Positions 1 through 8,306 of a stretch of 64,000 nucleotides of DNA are shown here, piece after piece; within the stretch, counting starts at the first letter, position 1, and each line of letters begins with the position of its first letter. The translations under genes were made by a program, and so were the position numbers. Source of the stretch: Pseudomonas sp. CROZ-RG-20F-R04-15 (GTDB lineage: Bacteria > Pseudomonadota > Gammaproteobacteria > Pseudomonadales > Pseudomonadaceae). The notes below the pieces were generated by a model that was not told the DNA's origin, did no database searches, and worked only from the letters and a program-made list of their open reading frames with translations. The DNA lies in contig NZ_JAKNQL010000001.1 in NCBI RefSeq assembly GCF_022662375.1, forward strand, positions 620,001-684,000. Reading direction: 5' to 3'.

Positions 1-245
1 GCCTGGGCAAAAGCACCTACGCGCGTTGCGGCATCATTGTTAACGTGACGCCGCTCGAGCCTGAGTGGGAAGGCCACGTGACACTGGAATTCTCCAACAC
101 CACCAACCTGCCGGCGAAGATCTACGCCAACGAAGGCGTGGCGCAGATGCTCTTCCTCGAATCCGACGAGGAATGTGAAGTGTCTTACAAGGATCGCGGC
201 GGCAAGTACCAGGGCCAGCGTGGTGTGACCTTGCCGCGCACCTGA
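1..245 (+). CDS. dcd: dCTP deaminase, C-terminal 80 residues (5' end outside window)
   Basis: Deaminates dCTP to dUTP in the cytosolic pyrimidine pathway that supplies dUMP for dTMP synthesis. The reading frame is open from base 3 and stops at 243-245. The visible part matches the C-terminal 80 residues of the roughly 188-residue Pseudomonas enzyme. It includes the conserved segment [11 protein letters not shown], whose Glu corresponds by family knowledge to the catalytic Glu138 of E. coli Dcd, and the terminal [13 protein letters not shown] that closes over the nucleotide. The start codon and N-terminal half lie upstream of the window. Nothing looks broken. Confidence 0.95.
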   Translation, partial: LGKSTYARCGIIVNVTPLEPEWEGHVTLEFSNTTNLPAKIYANEGVAQMLFLESDEECEVSYKDRGGKYQGQRGVTLPRT

Positions 246-352
246 TCGGTCCATCCGACAGATCGCGGGAATTCTTTGGCGGGCAGACACTCTATGGGGT
301 GTACTGCCCGTTTTTGCTTTCGGCAAAACGGGCCTTCGCCGAGGAGTGCCCC

Positions 353-562
353 ATGAAGATCGATCCGCAAATCACTGCCGAACTGGCAAGGCTTGAGCCC
401 AATCAGGTTGGCGTATTGGCCTGGTCATTGTTGGCGCATCCGTCGCTGAGCATGGCTGGCGGAATTCCCGGACAGCCCGATCCCGATACGCCCAACGAAC
501 AACCGACCGAGCCGGGCGAACCGACCCTTCCGGACGAGCCGCCACCGGCTCCGGTTGCCTGA
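353..562 (+). CDS. Small hypothetical protein with Pro/Glu-rich tail (69 aa)
   Basis: I do not recognise this gene. The ATG at 353 follows a good GAGGAG ribosome binding site at 341-346. An in-frame upstream ATG at 299 lacks one, so I start at 353. The protein has a short globular N-terminal half (KIDPQITAELARLEPNQVG) and an acidic, proline-rich, probably disordered C-terminal half with several P-E/D-P units. There is no signal peptide or membrane segment. It lies 107 bases after dcd on the same strand and converges with the minus-strand nuclease gene at 609. It may be co-transcribed with dcd, but the sequence does not show this. Coding status rests on the ribosome binding site and the neat fit between flanking genes. 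Confidence 0.6.
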   Translation: MKIDPQITAELARLEPNQVGVLAWSLLAHPSLSMAGGIPGQPDPDTPNEQPTEPGEPTLPDEPPPAPVA

Positions 563-608
563 TCGGCATTGAAAATCAATGGCCAGTCAGATGAGGTCTG
601 CAAAGACT

Positions 609-1265
609 TCAACTGACTGGCCATATTTCGTTATCGCCGATGACGAAAATCCTCGAACGCTCTTCCCGCTCGACCGCGTACCCGCCGGTAAAGGCTCCGA
701 ATGCCGGTAGCAGGCTGATGCGTTCGCCGAGCCGGAAACACGCCAGACGCAAGCTCTGCCGACCTTTGCCGTGCAGTCGGTAGACCGGGTGCACGTGACC
801 GGCCAGTACGTGTCTCTCTGGATGTGGGTCGGGTTCATGTTGCAAGGCGAATGGCCCGATCAGCAGCGGCTCCGGCACCACCCGGATATTCAGTGATTGA
901 GGCGGGTCGCCGGCGCGTTTGTCGTGATTGCCACGGATCAGCGTCATCGGCAGATCAACATGACGCGCCCGCCATTGCGCCAGCGCGTGCAGCGTCCCCA
1001 CAGCATGCGAGCCGGGCCCGTGGAGGAAATCGCCAAGAAAGATCAATTGCCGGCAGGGCAGTTTCGCCAGCAATCGATCAATCACCGCGATATTGCTCGC
1101 CGTGGTGCCTTGCGGGACCGGTTGGCCAAGGCTGCGGTAAGCGGCGGCCTTGCCGAAATGCACGTCGGCAATCAGCAGTGCCTGTTGCGCCGGCCAGTAC
1201 AGCGCTTTTTCCGGCAGTAACCATAGGTCTTCACCCGCCAGGCGCACAGGGAATGGCGCGCTCAT
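609..1265 (-). CDS. pdeM: Ligase-associated DNA nuclease MPE/PdeM (calcineurin-like)
   Basis: Metal-dependent phosphoesterase of the COG1407 type. The P. putida homologue (MPE) is reported as a manganese-dependent single-strand DNA endonuclease encoded in a four-gene repair cluster. The 218 residues show the binuclear-metal motifs in order: IADVHFGK near residues 32-39, [16 protein letters not shown] and AGHVHPVY. The ATG overlaps the lhr stop codon by four bases (ATGA), so the two genes are translationally coupled and MPE is the last gene of the unit. The two partners that usually accompany them, ligase and exonuclease, are at 8307-11026 on the same strand, beyond a transporter operon. The family call is firm. 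In vivo substrates are inferred from the family. Confidence 0.92.
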   Translation of the reverse strand: MSAPFPVRLAGEDLWLLPEKALYWPAQQALLIADVHFGKAAAYRSLGQPVPQGTTASNIAVIDRLLAKLPCRQLIFLGDFLHGPGSHAVGTLHALAQWRARHVDLPMTLIRGNHDKRAGDPPQSLNIRVVPEPLLIGPFALQHEPDPHPERHVLAGHVHPVYRLHGKGRQSLRLACFRLGERISLLPAFGAFTGGYAVEREERSRIFVIGDNEIWPVS

Positions 1266-3751
1266 GACGATTTAGCCTTGTCGGCGGATTTCTCCAGATC
1301 GCCGACCATGCGCCTGATGCGATCAGCGAGTTTTTCCGAACTCATGCTTTCGCGCATGCGTTCTACCAGCAGCGGAAACCCTAGCGGTGTAGGACGTTTA
1401 ACCTGATGCACGTCCAGTTTCATCTGGTTGATCCGCTCCAATGTCTGTTCCAGGCGACGAATATCCAGTTCTTCCCGCAGGACTTCTTCCCCGGCCTGCG
1501 CCAGCAACAGATTATCGGCGTCGTATTGTTTGAATACTTCGAAGAATAATCCGCTGGACGCTTGCACCTGACGGGTGCTTTTTGGCGCACCGGGGTAGCC
1601 GGCGAAGACCAGCCCGGCAATCCGCGCGATTTCACGGAACCGGCGCAAGGCCAGTTCGCCAGCATTCAAACTGGCCAAAACGTCCTCCAATAAATCATCG
1701 GCATTGAAGAGATCGGTATTCAGATACTCGTCCCAGTCGATCGGCGTAGCGCTGAGCAATTCCAGGCCGTAATCGTTCACCGCGATGGAGAACGTTACGG
1801 GCTGGCGCTGACTGACGCGCCACGCCAGCAGACTCGCCAGGCCCAGATGCACCTGCCTTCCGGCAAATGGATAGAGGAAAAGGTGCCAGCCTTCGCGGGA
1901 TTTCAGCACTTCGGCCAACAGGTTTTCGGCGGTGGGCAAGCCGGACCAGCGCATCTGGGTTTCCAGCAACGGGCGCAACGCCTGCATTTCCGGGCCGACA
2001 AACTCACCTTGCGCGGCGGCACTGAAACGCCTGACCACCGCTTCTGCCAATTCGCTCGACAGCGGCATCCTCCCGCCATTCCAGCGCGGTACGGCGGCTT
2101 TTTTCGCAGTACTGCGTTTGACGTAAGCCGTCATGTTTTCCACCCGTACCAGTTCCAGCAAACGTCCCGCAAACAGGAAGCCGTCGCCCGGTTTGAGTCT
2201 GGCGATGAAGCCTTCCTCGACACTGCCCAGCTGTTTACCGCCGCCGCCCTTGCTCCAGAACTTCAGCTGGATGCTCGCGTCGCTGACGATGGTGCCAATG
2301 CTCATGCGATGGCGCCGAGCCAATCGCGCATCGGGTACACGCCAGACGCCGTGCTCGTCCGGTTCAACCCGGCGATAGTCCGGATAGGCTGTCAGAGACA
2401 TCCCGCCATGGCGTACGAAAGCCAGCGCCCAAGCCCAATCGGCGGGTGTCAGGTCACGATAAGCCCAGGCGCTGCGGACTTCTTCGTACAACTCATCGGG
2501 TAAAAATCCGCCACCGAGGGCCATGCTGACCAAATGCTGCACCAGCACATCCAGCGGTTTGTGCGGTGACAGGCGTGCTTCGATACGCCGTTGTTCGACG
2601 GCGTCACGGGCGGCGGCCGCCTCGAGCAATTCAAGGCTGTGCGTCGGCACCAGTGTCACTCGCGACGTGCGTCCCGGTGCATGACCAGAGCGTCCGGCGC
2701 GTTGCATCAAGCGTGCGATACCTTTGGCCGAGCCTATTTGCAAGACGCGCTCGACCGGCAGGAAATCCACGCCCAGATCCAGGCTTGAGGTGCAGACCAC
2801 GGCTTTCAGTTGCCCGTCCTTCAAGGCCTGTTCGACCCAGTCGCGCGTCTCGCGAGCCAGTGAACTGTGATGCAGAGCGATCAAACCGGCCCAGTCCGGC
2901 CGAGCCTCCAGCAGTGCCTGGTACCAGATTTCCGATTGCGCCCGGGTGTTGGTGAAGACCAGGGTGCTGGCGCAAGCGTCGAGTTCAGCAACGACCTGCG
3001 GCAACATTTTCAGACCGATGTGCCCGGCCCAGGGAAAACGCTCGATGGTCGGTGGGAGGAGGGTGTCGACCCTCAGCGTTTTTTCGCTTTGTCCCTGAAT
3101 ACTGATGCCGCCACCCTGCGGAATCAGCACCTGCTCGGCGTGGGATTGATTACCGAGGGTGGCGGATACGCCCCAGACAATCAGCCCCGGTTGCCAATGG
3201 CGCAGGCGGGCGAGGGCCAGTTGCAGTTGCACGCCGCGCTTGTTGCCGAGCAGTTCGTGCCATTCATCGACGACGATCATGCGCAAACTCGACAGCGCGA
3301 CTTGCGCATCGGCGCGGGCCAGCAACAGCGTCAGGCTTTCCGGAGTAGTGATCAACGTGGTCGGCAGGCGCCGGCTTTGCCGGGCGCGTTCGCTGCTGCT
3401 GGTGTCACCGGTGCGCAGGCCGATGCTCCACGGGATCTGCAGGTCATCAATCGGTGTTTGCAAGGCGCGCGCGGTATCGGCGGCGAGGGCGCGCATGGGC
3501 GTGATCCACAGCACGGTCAGCGGCTCTGCGGGGGCTTTACGTTTACGCGGGGATTCAACAACCGCTGCGGGTTTGGCGAAAAGATTGAGCGCGGCAAACC
3601 ACACTGCGTAGGTCTTACCGGCACCGGTGCTGGCGTGGAGCAGGCCGGATTCACCGTTCTTGACCGCCGCCCACACCTGTTTCTGAAAGGTGAACGGCTT
3701 CCAGCCACGGGCGCTGAACCAGGTTTTTGCGAGGTCGAGGGATTTCGCCAT
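1262..3751 (-). CDS. lhr: Ligase-associated DEXH-box helicase Lhr (Lhr-Core type)
   Basis: ATP-dependent 3'-5' DNA translocase/helicase of the short Lhr-Core class, thought to act in DNA repair with the neighbouring nuclease and ligase. The 829 residues include Walker A STGAGKT (about 41-47), the DEWH box of motif II, SATLG (motif III), [10 protein letters not shown] (motif V) and QRAGRSGH (motif VI), followed by the long Lhr winged-helix/core region. This length fits Lhr-Core and not the roughly 1500-residue long Lhr. The 3' end overlaps pdeM by four bases. Upstream, 132 bases with a REP hairpin separate it from the ABC transporter operon. That operon has displaced it from lig and exo, so it probably needs its own promoter or read-through. 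Confidence 0.93.
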   Translation of the reverse strand: MAKSLDLAKTWFSARGWKPFTFQKQVWAAVKNGESGLLHASTGAGKTYAVWFAALNLFAKPAAVVESPRKRKAPAEPLTVLWITPMRALAADTARALQTPIDDLQIPWSIGLRTGDTSSSERARQSRRLPTTLITTPESLTLLLARADAQVALSSLRMIVVDEWHELLGNKRGVQLQLALARLRHWQPGLIVWGVSATLGNQSHAEQVLIPQGGGISIQGQSEKTLRVDTLLPPTIERFPWAGHIGLKMLPQVVAELDACASTLVFTNTRAQSEIWYQALLEARPDWAGLIALHHSSLARETRDWVEQALKDGQLKAVVCTSSLDLGVDFLPVERVLQIGSAKGIARLMQRAGRSGHAPGRTSRVTLVPTHSLELLEAAAARDAVEQRRIEARLSPHKPLDVLVQHLVSMALGGGFLPDELYEEVRSAWAYRDLTPADWAWALAFVRHGGMSLTAYPDYRRVEPDEHGVWRVPDARLARRHRMSIGTIVSDASIQLKFWSKGGGGKQLGSVEEGFIARLKPGDGFLFAGRLLELVRVENMTAYVKRSTAKKAAVPRWNGGRMPLSSELAEAVVRRFSAAAQGEFVGPEMQALRPLLETQMRWSGLPTAENLLAEVLKSREGWHLFLYPFAGRQVHLGLASLLAWRVSQRQPVTFSIAVNDYGLELLSATPIDWDEYLNTDLFNADDLLEDVLASLNAGELALRRFREIARIAGLVFAGYPGAPKSTRQVQASSGLFFEVFKQYDADNLLLAQAGEEVLREELDIRRLEQTLERINQMKLDVHQVKRPTPLGFPLLVERMRESMSSEKLADRIRRMVGDLEKSADKAKSS

Positions 3752-3837
3752 GCGGGCTGCGCGCGCTCTGGAGGTGTTCTTCCAGTGACCACGGCGCAGG
3801 CGGACAAGTTTGATTTTTGTAGACGATGAAAAACGAA

Positions 3838-3870
3838 TGTGGGAGCGAGCAGGCTTGCTCCCACAGGGGG
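3838..3870. repeat. REP hairpin (single)
   Basis: GTGGGAGCGAGCAGGCTTGC followed by TCCCAC folds on itself. It is the same core as the paired REP elements elsewhere in the window. It sits between aotP-like and lhr and may limit read-through. Confidence 0.75.
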
Positions 3871-3883
3871 ATTGTGTACGGCG

Positions 3884-4648
3884 CTACTTGAGGTTACCGC
3901 TGAGAAATTGCTTCAGGCGTTCGCTTCTAGGGTTGCCCAGCACTTCTTCGGGCGCACCTTCTTCTTCAACCAAGCCTTGGTGCAGGAACAACACCTGGCT
4001 CGAAACTTTGCGGGCGAAACTCATTTCGTGAGTCACCATGATCATGGTCCGGCCTTCTTCGGCCAGCCCTTGAATCACCTTCAACACTTCCCCCACCAGT
4101 TCCGGATCAAGTGCCGAGGTCGGCTCATCGAACAGCATCACCTCCGGCTCCATCGCCAATGCCCGGGCAATCGCCACGCGCTGTTGCTGGCCGCCAGAAA
4201 GAAACGCCGGGTATTGATCCGCCACCCGCGCCGGCAAACCGACCTTGTCCAGATAACGCCGGGCGCGATCGTCGGCTTCCTGTTTGCTGCAACCCAGCAC
4301 CCGGCGTGGGGCCATGGTGATGTTTTCCAGCACGGTCATGTGGCTCCACAGGTTGAAATGCTGGAACACCATCGCCAACCGCGTGCGCAAACGTTGCAGC
4401 TCATCGGCGTCGGCAACGTGCATGCCGTGGCGGTCGGTGACCATGCGGATGGCCTGGCCATCGAGGCTCATGGCGCCGTCGTTGGGTTGTTCGAGAAAGT
4501 TGATGCAGCGCAAAAAGGTACTTTTGCCCGAGCCACTGGCGCCGATCAGGCTGATCACGTCGCCAGTCTTGGCCTTGAGCGAAACGCCTTTGAGCACCTG
4601 ATGGTCGCCATAGCTTTTATGCAGGCCTTCAACGGTCAGTTTGTACAT
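3884..4648 (-). CDS. Basic amino acid ABC transporter, ATP-binding subunit (HisP/AotP type)
   Basis: Cytoplasmic ATPase that powers periplasmic binding-protein-dependent uptake of a basic amino acid, probably arginine/ornithine, lysine or histidine. The 254 residues carry Walker A GASGSGKST (about 36-44), the long insert before the Q-loop typical of HisP/AotP (MVFQHFNLWSHM), signature LSGGQQQR, Walker B VMLFDEPTSALD and the H-loop VTHEMSFA. It is the last gene of a five-gene unit (binding protein, two permeases, a deacylase-like protein, ATPase). In P. aeruginosa the comparable aot operon is followed by argR. No argR is present here; lhr follows. Exact substrate is not determined by the sequence. 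Confidence 0.93.
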   Translation of the reverse strand: MYKLTVEGLHKSYGDHQVLKGVSLKAKTGDVISLIGASGSGKSTFLRCINFLEQPNDGAMSLDGQAIRMVTDRHGMHVADADELQRLRTRLAMVFQHFNLWSHMTVLENITMAPRRVLGCSKQEADDRARRYLDKVGLPARVADQYPAFLSGGQQQRVAIARALAMEPEVMLFDEPTSALDPELVGEVLKVIQGLAEEGRTMIMVTHEMSFARKVSSQVLFLHQGLVEEEGAPEEVLGNPRSERLKQFLSGNLK

Positions 4649-4661
4649 GGGACGAGCATCC

Positions 4662-5780
4662 TCAAGGCGAAAGTAGGTAGCCGCTGCGGTAGGCTTCGGC
4701 GCCCGCCACGTGGGCGATGACCATGCCGGCAGTGGCCATGCGGCGCAGCGAGCGTGCGTACAGCAGGCCGGCGGCGGTGCAATGTATGGGGGTGACCCGG
4801 TCGTTGATCGGGTCGATGATTTCGGCGATCTGTTGCCCGGCCTGCAGGTATTGCCCGGCTGTGGCGGTGTATACCAGCAAGCCGCCGACCGGCGTGGTCA
4901 CTGGCTCCACACCGGCCAATGGCGTGGCGGGGTAAGGCAGCGACGGCTGCGGTTTGGTCTCGCCGACAATCGCGTCGGACTGGATCAGATAGTCGATCAG
5001 CGCCTGGCAATCGCGGCTGGCCAGCGGATGGGTGACGTCACCCTGGCCGCGTAATTCGACAGTCACCGAGAAACTGCCGAGCGGAATCTCGAAGTGTTCG
5101 CCGAAGCGCTCCTTCAATTGCCACCACAGCAGCGTGAAGCATTCATCGAACGACTGACCGCCGGAATCGGTGGCCAACAGGCTCGCCTGTGCTTCGATGT
5201 AGCGCGCCAGCGGTTCGACCTGCGGCCACGCTTCGGGCGTGGTGTAGAGGTGCACCACCGACTCGAAATCGCAGTGCAAGTCCAACACCATGTCGGCATC
5301 GCAGGCCAGCCGTTGCAGAGTCAGGCGCTGGGATTGCAGTTGCGTGCTGGCGGTCTGGCGGGCGAGGGCGTTGCGCAGATGCGTGCGGATCAATTCGAGG
5401 TTGTGCTGCGGATCGTCGTTCAGCTTGCCTTCGATGGCATTGCCGATTTCTTCACTGAGGTCGACGAACCAGCGGTTGAAGTTCTGCCCGCTCTCCAGTT
5501 CGTAGCGGCCCAGCGGCACATCCATCAGCACTTGTTCGAGGCCGACCGGGTTGGCCACCGGCACCAGCACGATCTGGCTGCGCAGGCGGCCGGCCGCTTC
5601 CAGCTCGGCCAGCCGCTGTTTGAGATGCCAGGCCACGAGCATGCCCGGCAGTTCGTCGGCATGCAGCGAAGATTGAATGTAGACCTTGCCCTTGGCCTGC
5701 TCCGGGCCGAAGTGGAAGCTGTGGATCTGTCGTGCGGTCCCCGGCAGCGGGGCCAGCAAGTCATGGATCAGGTGGCGCAT
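4662..5780 (-). CDS. Succinylglutamate desuccinylase/aspartoacylase-family protein in transporter operon
   Basis: A 372-residue member of the M14-like, zinc-dependent desuccinylase/aspartoacylase family. Metal-ligand motifs are visible: SSLHADELPG (the His and Glu of HxxE) early on and LDLHCDFESV in the middle. It sits between the permease and ATPase genes, 13 bases before the ATPase start, in the position of the P. aeruginosa aot gene often called aotO. The substrate is unknown. Family members remove acyl groups from N-acyl amino acids, so it may process an acylated basic amino acid imported by the system. That is inference from context. It has no signal peptide, so it should be cytoplasmic. 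Confidence 0.85.
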   Translation of the reverse strand: MRHLIHDLLAPLPGTARQIHSFHFGPEQAKGKVYIQSSLHADELPGMLVAWHLKQRLAELEAAGRLRSQIVLVPVANPVGLEQVLMDVPLGRYELESGQNFNRWFVDLSEEIGNAIEGKLNDDPQHNLELIRTHLRNALARQTASTQLQSQRLTLQRLACDADMVLDLHCDFESVVHLYTTPEAWPQVEPLARYIEAQASLLATDSGGQSFDECFTLLWWQLKERFGEHFEIPLGSFSVTVELRGQGDVTHPLASRDCQALIDYLIQSDAIVGETKPQPSLPYPATPLAGVEPVTTPVGGLLVYTATAGQYLQAGQQIAEIIDPINDRVTPIHCTAAGLLYARSLRRMATAGMVIAHVAGAEAYRSGYLLSP

Positions 5781-5808
5781 TTTTTATCTCTTTATTCCTG
5801 AGCTGGGC

Positions 5809-6519
5809 CTAGTGAGTCGGGCCGAGGAAGGCCAGCCATCGGCGTTCGGCAAGGCGGAACAGGCCGACCAGCGCAAAGGTAATGGTCAGGTAGATCAGCG
5901 CGGCGATGCCGAACGACTGAAAGGTCAGGAAGGTCGCCGAGTTGGCGTCCCGGGCGACTTTCAGGATATCGGGAATGGTCGCGGTGAAGGCCACGGTGGT
6001 CGAGTGCAGCATCAGGATCACTTCGTTGCTGTAATACGGCAACGAACGGCGCAGCGCCGAGGGCATGATCACGTAGGCATACAGCTTCCAGCCGGTCAGA
6101 CCGTAGGCCTTGGCCGCTTCGACTTCGCCGTGGTTCATGCTGCGAATCGCCCCGGCAAAAATCTCCGTGGTGTAAGCGCAAGTGTTCAGGGCAAAGGCGA
6201 GGATTGTGCAGTTCATCGCATCGCGAAAGAAACTGTCGAGCAACGGCTGCGCGCGCACGGCGGCGAGGCTGTAGATCCCGGTGTAGCAGATCAGCAGCTG
6301 GATATACAGCGGCGTGCCCCGGAACAGGTAGGTGTAGAACTGCACCGGCCAGCGAATGTAGAAGTGCGGCGAGACGCGCGCGATCGACAACGGAATCGAC
6401 ACCAGGAAACCAATGAAGATCGAGGCGCTGAGCAGCCACATCGTCATCGCCAGCCCGGTGATGTTCTGGCCGTCGGTATAAAGGAAGGCGCGCCAGTATT
6501 CCTGCAGAAGTTCGATCAT
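5809..6519 (-). CDS. Basic amino acid ABC transporter permease (HisM/AotM type)
   Basis: Inner-membrane permease of 236 residues with about five hydrophobic segments. The EAA-type loop that contacts the ATPase is visible as EVEAAKAYGLTGWKLYAYVI around residues 155-174. It forms a heterodimer with the permease encoded just upstream, overlapping that gene by four bases (5809-6519 against 6516-7244), which indicates coupled translation. HisM/AotM-type permeases import histidine, lysine, arginine or ornithine. Placement between the partner permease and the deacylase-like gene reproduces the aot operon order. No defect seen. Confidence 0.92.
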   Translation of the reverse strand: MIELLQEYWRAFLYTDGQNITGLAMTMWLLSASIFIGFLVSIPLSIARVSPHFYIRWPVQFYTYLFRGTPLYIQLLICYTGIYSLAAVRAQPLLDSFFRDAMNCTILAFALNTCAYTTEIFAGAIRSMNHGEVEAAKAYGLTGWKLYAYVIMPSALRRSLPYYSNEVILMLHSTTVAFTATIPDILKVARDANSATFLTFQSFGIAALIYLTITFALVGLFRLAERRWLAFLGPTH

Positions 6520-7244
6520 CGTACGGCCTCCCGAGAACCGGCGGCATAACGGCGTTCGAGCCAGCGCAGGATGAAGTTCGAGGCACTGGTGATCAGCAGA
6601 TAAATCAACGCGGCCAGGACCAGAAAGTAGAACAGTTGATAGGTGCTTTTACCGGCGTCTTGCGCGGCTTTGACCAGATCCGCCAAACCGATGATCGACA
6701 CCAGCGCGGTGGCCTTGAGCATCACCATCCAGTTGTTGCCGATGCCCGGCAGGGCGAAACGCATCATTTGCGGGAACACCACAAAACGAAAGCGCTGGCC
6801 ACGTTTGAGGCCATACGCGGTGGCCGCTTCGACCTGACCGCGCGGCACCGCGAGAATCGCGCCACGGAAGGTTTCGGTGAAGTACGCGCCATAAATGAAG
6901 CCCAGAGTCAGCACCCCGGCGCTGAACGGGTCGATCTCGATGTATTCCCATTCCATGTAATCGGTGAGGGTCGTCAGCCAGGTTTGCAGGCTGTAGAAGA
7001 TCAGCAGCATCAGCACCAGATCCGGCACGCCGCGAATCAGCGTGGTGTAGAGCTGGGCAGGCAGGCGCACCAGTTTGACTTTGGACAGTTTGGCGCTGGC
7101 GCCGAGCAGGCCGAGCAGCACGGCCACCAGCAGCGACATCGCCGATAATTTGATGGTCATCCAGGTGCCTTCCAGCAGCAAAGGACCGAAGCCTTTGAGG
7201 CTGAAGGCGGAGAGCCCCAGATTTTGCAGGAGGGTTTCGAACAT
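6516..7244 (-). CDS. Basic amino acid ABC transporter permease (HisQ/AotQ type)
   Basis: Second inner-membrane permease, 242 residues, with the EAA loop QVEAATAYGLKRGQRFRFVV near residues 150-170 and several hydrophobic helices. It pairs with the overlapping downstream permease to form the translocation path. It starts 56 bases after the binding-protein gene, and a strong hairpin (7272-7294) lies in that gap. This arrangement commonly lets the binding protein be made in excess over the membrane components. Family assignment is clear; substrate specificity is inferred from the whole operon. Confidence 0.92.
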   Translation of the reverse strand: MFETLLQNLGLSAFSLKGFGPLLLEGTWMTIKLSAMSLLVAVLLGLLGASAKLSKVKLVRLPAQLYTTLIRGVPDLVLMLLIFYSLQTWLTTLTDYMEWEYIEIDPFSAGVLTLGFIYGAYFTETFRGAILAVPRGQVEAATAYGLKRGQRFRFVVFPQMMRFALPGIGNNWMVMLKATALVSIIGLADLVKAAQDAGKSTYQLFYFLVLAALIYLLITSASNFILRWLERRYAAGSREAVR

Positions 7245-7269
7245 AAATCAGCAACCTGAGCGGATGGAA

Positions 7270-7298
7270 AAGGCGCCCATCGAGGATGGGCGCCGGGG
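7270..7298 (-). terminator. Intra-operon hairpin (attenuator) after binding-protein gene
   Basis: GGCGCCCATC-GAG-GATGGGCGCC at 7272-7294 is a 10-bp GC-rich stem. On the minus strand it is followed by TTTT, as in an intrinsic terminator. It lies between the binding-protein stop and the first permease, so it probably gives partial termination. Confidence 0.75.
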
Positions 7299-7300
7299 CA

Positions 7301-8083
7301 TTATTTGCCGCTGTACAGAATCAGATCGCCAAAGTGTTTCTTTTGAATCTCGGCGTATTTGCCGTCGTCGTGTAACGCTTTGATACCTTTATCTAAAAGC
7401 GCCTTCAGCTCAGTGTTACCTTTCTTAATACCGACAGCGGTTTTGGCTGGCAGCAATTCGTTGTCGACCGGCTTGCTGACGTCATAGTCAGCGCCCTGTG
7501 GCGACTTCAAAAAGCCCAGTTCGGCTTGCAGCATGTCCTGGATACCGGCGTCGAGACGGCCAGAGGTCAGGTCGGAATACACCTGATCCTGGTTCTGATA
7601 GGCCTGGGTTTTCACGCCGGCCTTGTCCAGCACGGCTTTGGCGTAGGCTTCCTGAATGGTGCCTTGCTCGTAGCCGACGGTTTTACCCTTCAGCGACGCG
7701 ACGTCTGCGGTGATACCGGAACCTTTTTTCGACACGTAAGCGGTCGGGCCGGAGAACAGCTCGCTGGAGAAATCGATGACTTTCTCGCGGGCCGGGGTCA
7801 CGGTCATCGACGAGATCACACCGTCGAATTTATTGGCCTTGAGGCCCGGAATCATGCCGTCGAAGTCACTTTCGACCCACTTGCACTTGACCTTCAGTTC
7901 GGCGCAGATCGCGTTGCCCAGGTCGATGTCGAAGCCCACCAGGCTGCCGTCAGCCGCTTTCGACTCGAACGGTGCGTACGAAGGGTCAACGCCAAAGCGC
8001 AGCTCTTTGTATTCCTTGGCCAGCGCGGAGCCAGCGGCCATGCACAACGCCAGTGCAGAAAGGGTCAGCAATGCTTTTTTCAT
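7301..8083 (-). CDS. Periplasmic basic amino acid-binding protein (HisJ/ArgT/AotJ family)
   Basis: Solute-binding receptor for the ABC importer encoded downstream. The 260-residue product has a clear Sec signal peptide (MKKALLTLSALALCMAAGSALA, cleaved near residue 22) and the SBP_bac_3 fold. Recognisable pieces are LRFGVDPSYAPFESKAADGS, VGFDIDLGNAICAEL, WVESDFDGMIPGL and ISSMTVTPAREKVIDFS, which contain the residues that hold the alpha-amino and carboxylate groups of basic amino acids in HisJ/LAO proteins. It is the first gene of the operon. The 223-base gap upstream should contain the promoter, but I could not identify an ArgR or other operator there with confidence. Confidence 0.93.
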   Translation of the reverse strand: MKKALLTLSALALCMAAGSALAKEYKELRFGVDPSYAPFESKAADGSLVGFDIDLGNAICAELKVKCKWVESDFDGMIPGLKANKFDGVISSMTVTPAREKVIDFSSELFSGPTAYVSKKGSGITADVASLKGKTVGYEQGTIQEAYAKAVLDKAGVKTQAYQNQDQVYSDLTSGRLDAGIQDMLQAELGFLKSPQGADYDVSKPVDNELLPAKTAVGIKKGNTELKALLDKGIKALHDDGKYAEIQKKHFGDLILYSGK

Positions 8084-8306
8084 TATTCAATCCCTAAGAA
8101 CCAATATGAGCGCTTGTGGCGCAGAATTATTGTTACTGGAACGCGTACGACCTATAGAAAGTAGCAATTTCCGAACCAGAGTCCCGAACAAGTGTTTTAA
8201 AAGGTTGAGCGGGGAGAGGCGAGGGGAACTGAGTGCACGGAAATGGGCATTGCCCAAAGCGTGCACCGATTTGTGGCCGCGTCATGTGTTGTCCCGGGAA
8301 AAGGGG

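Noticed and set aside
2867..3829. 320-codon plus-strand frame opposite lhr
   Set aside because: Lies wholly inside lhr; no motifs and low-complexity Gln/Gly/Arg composition.
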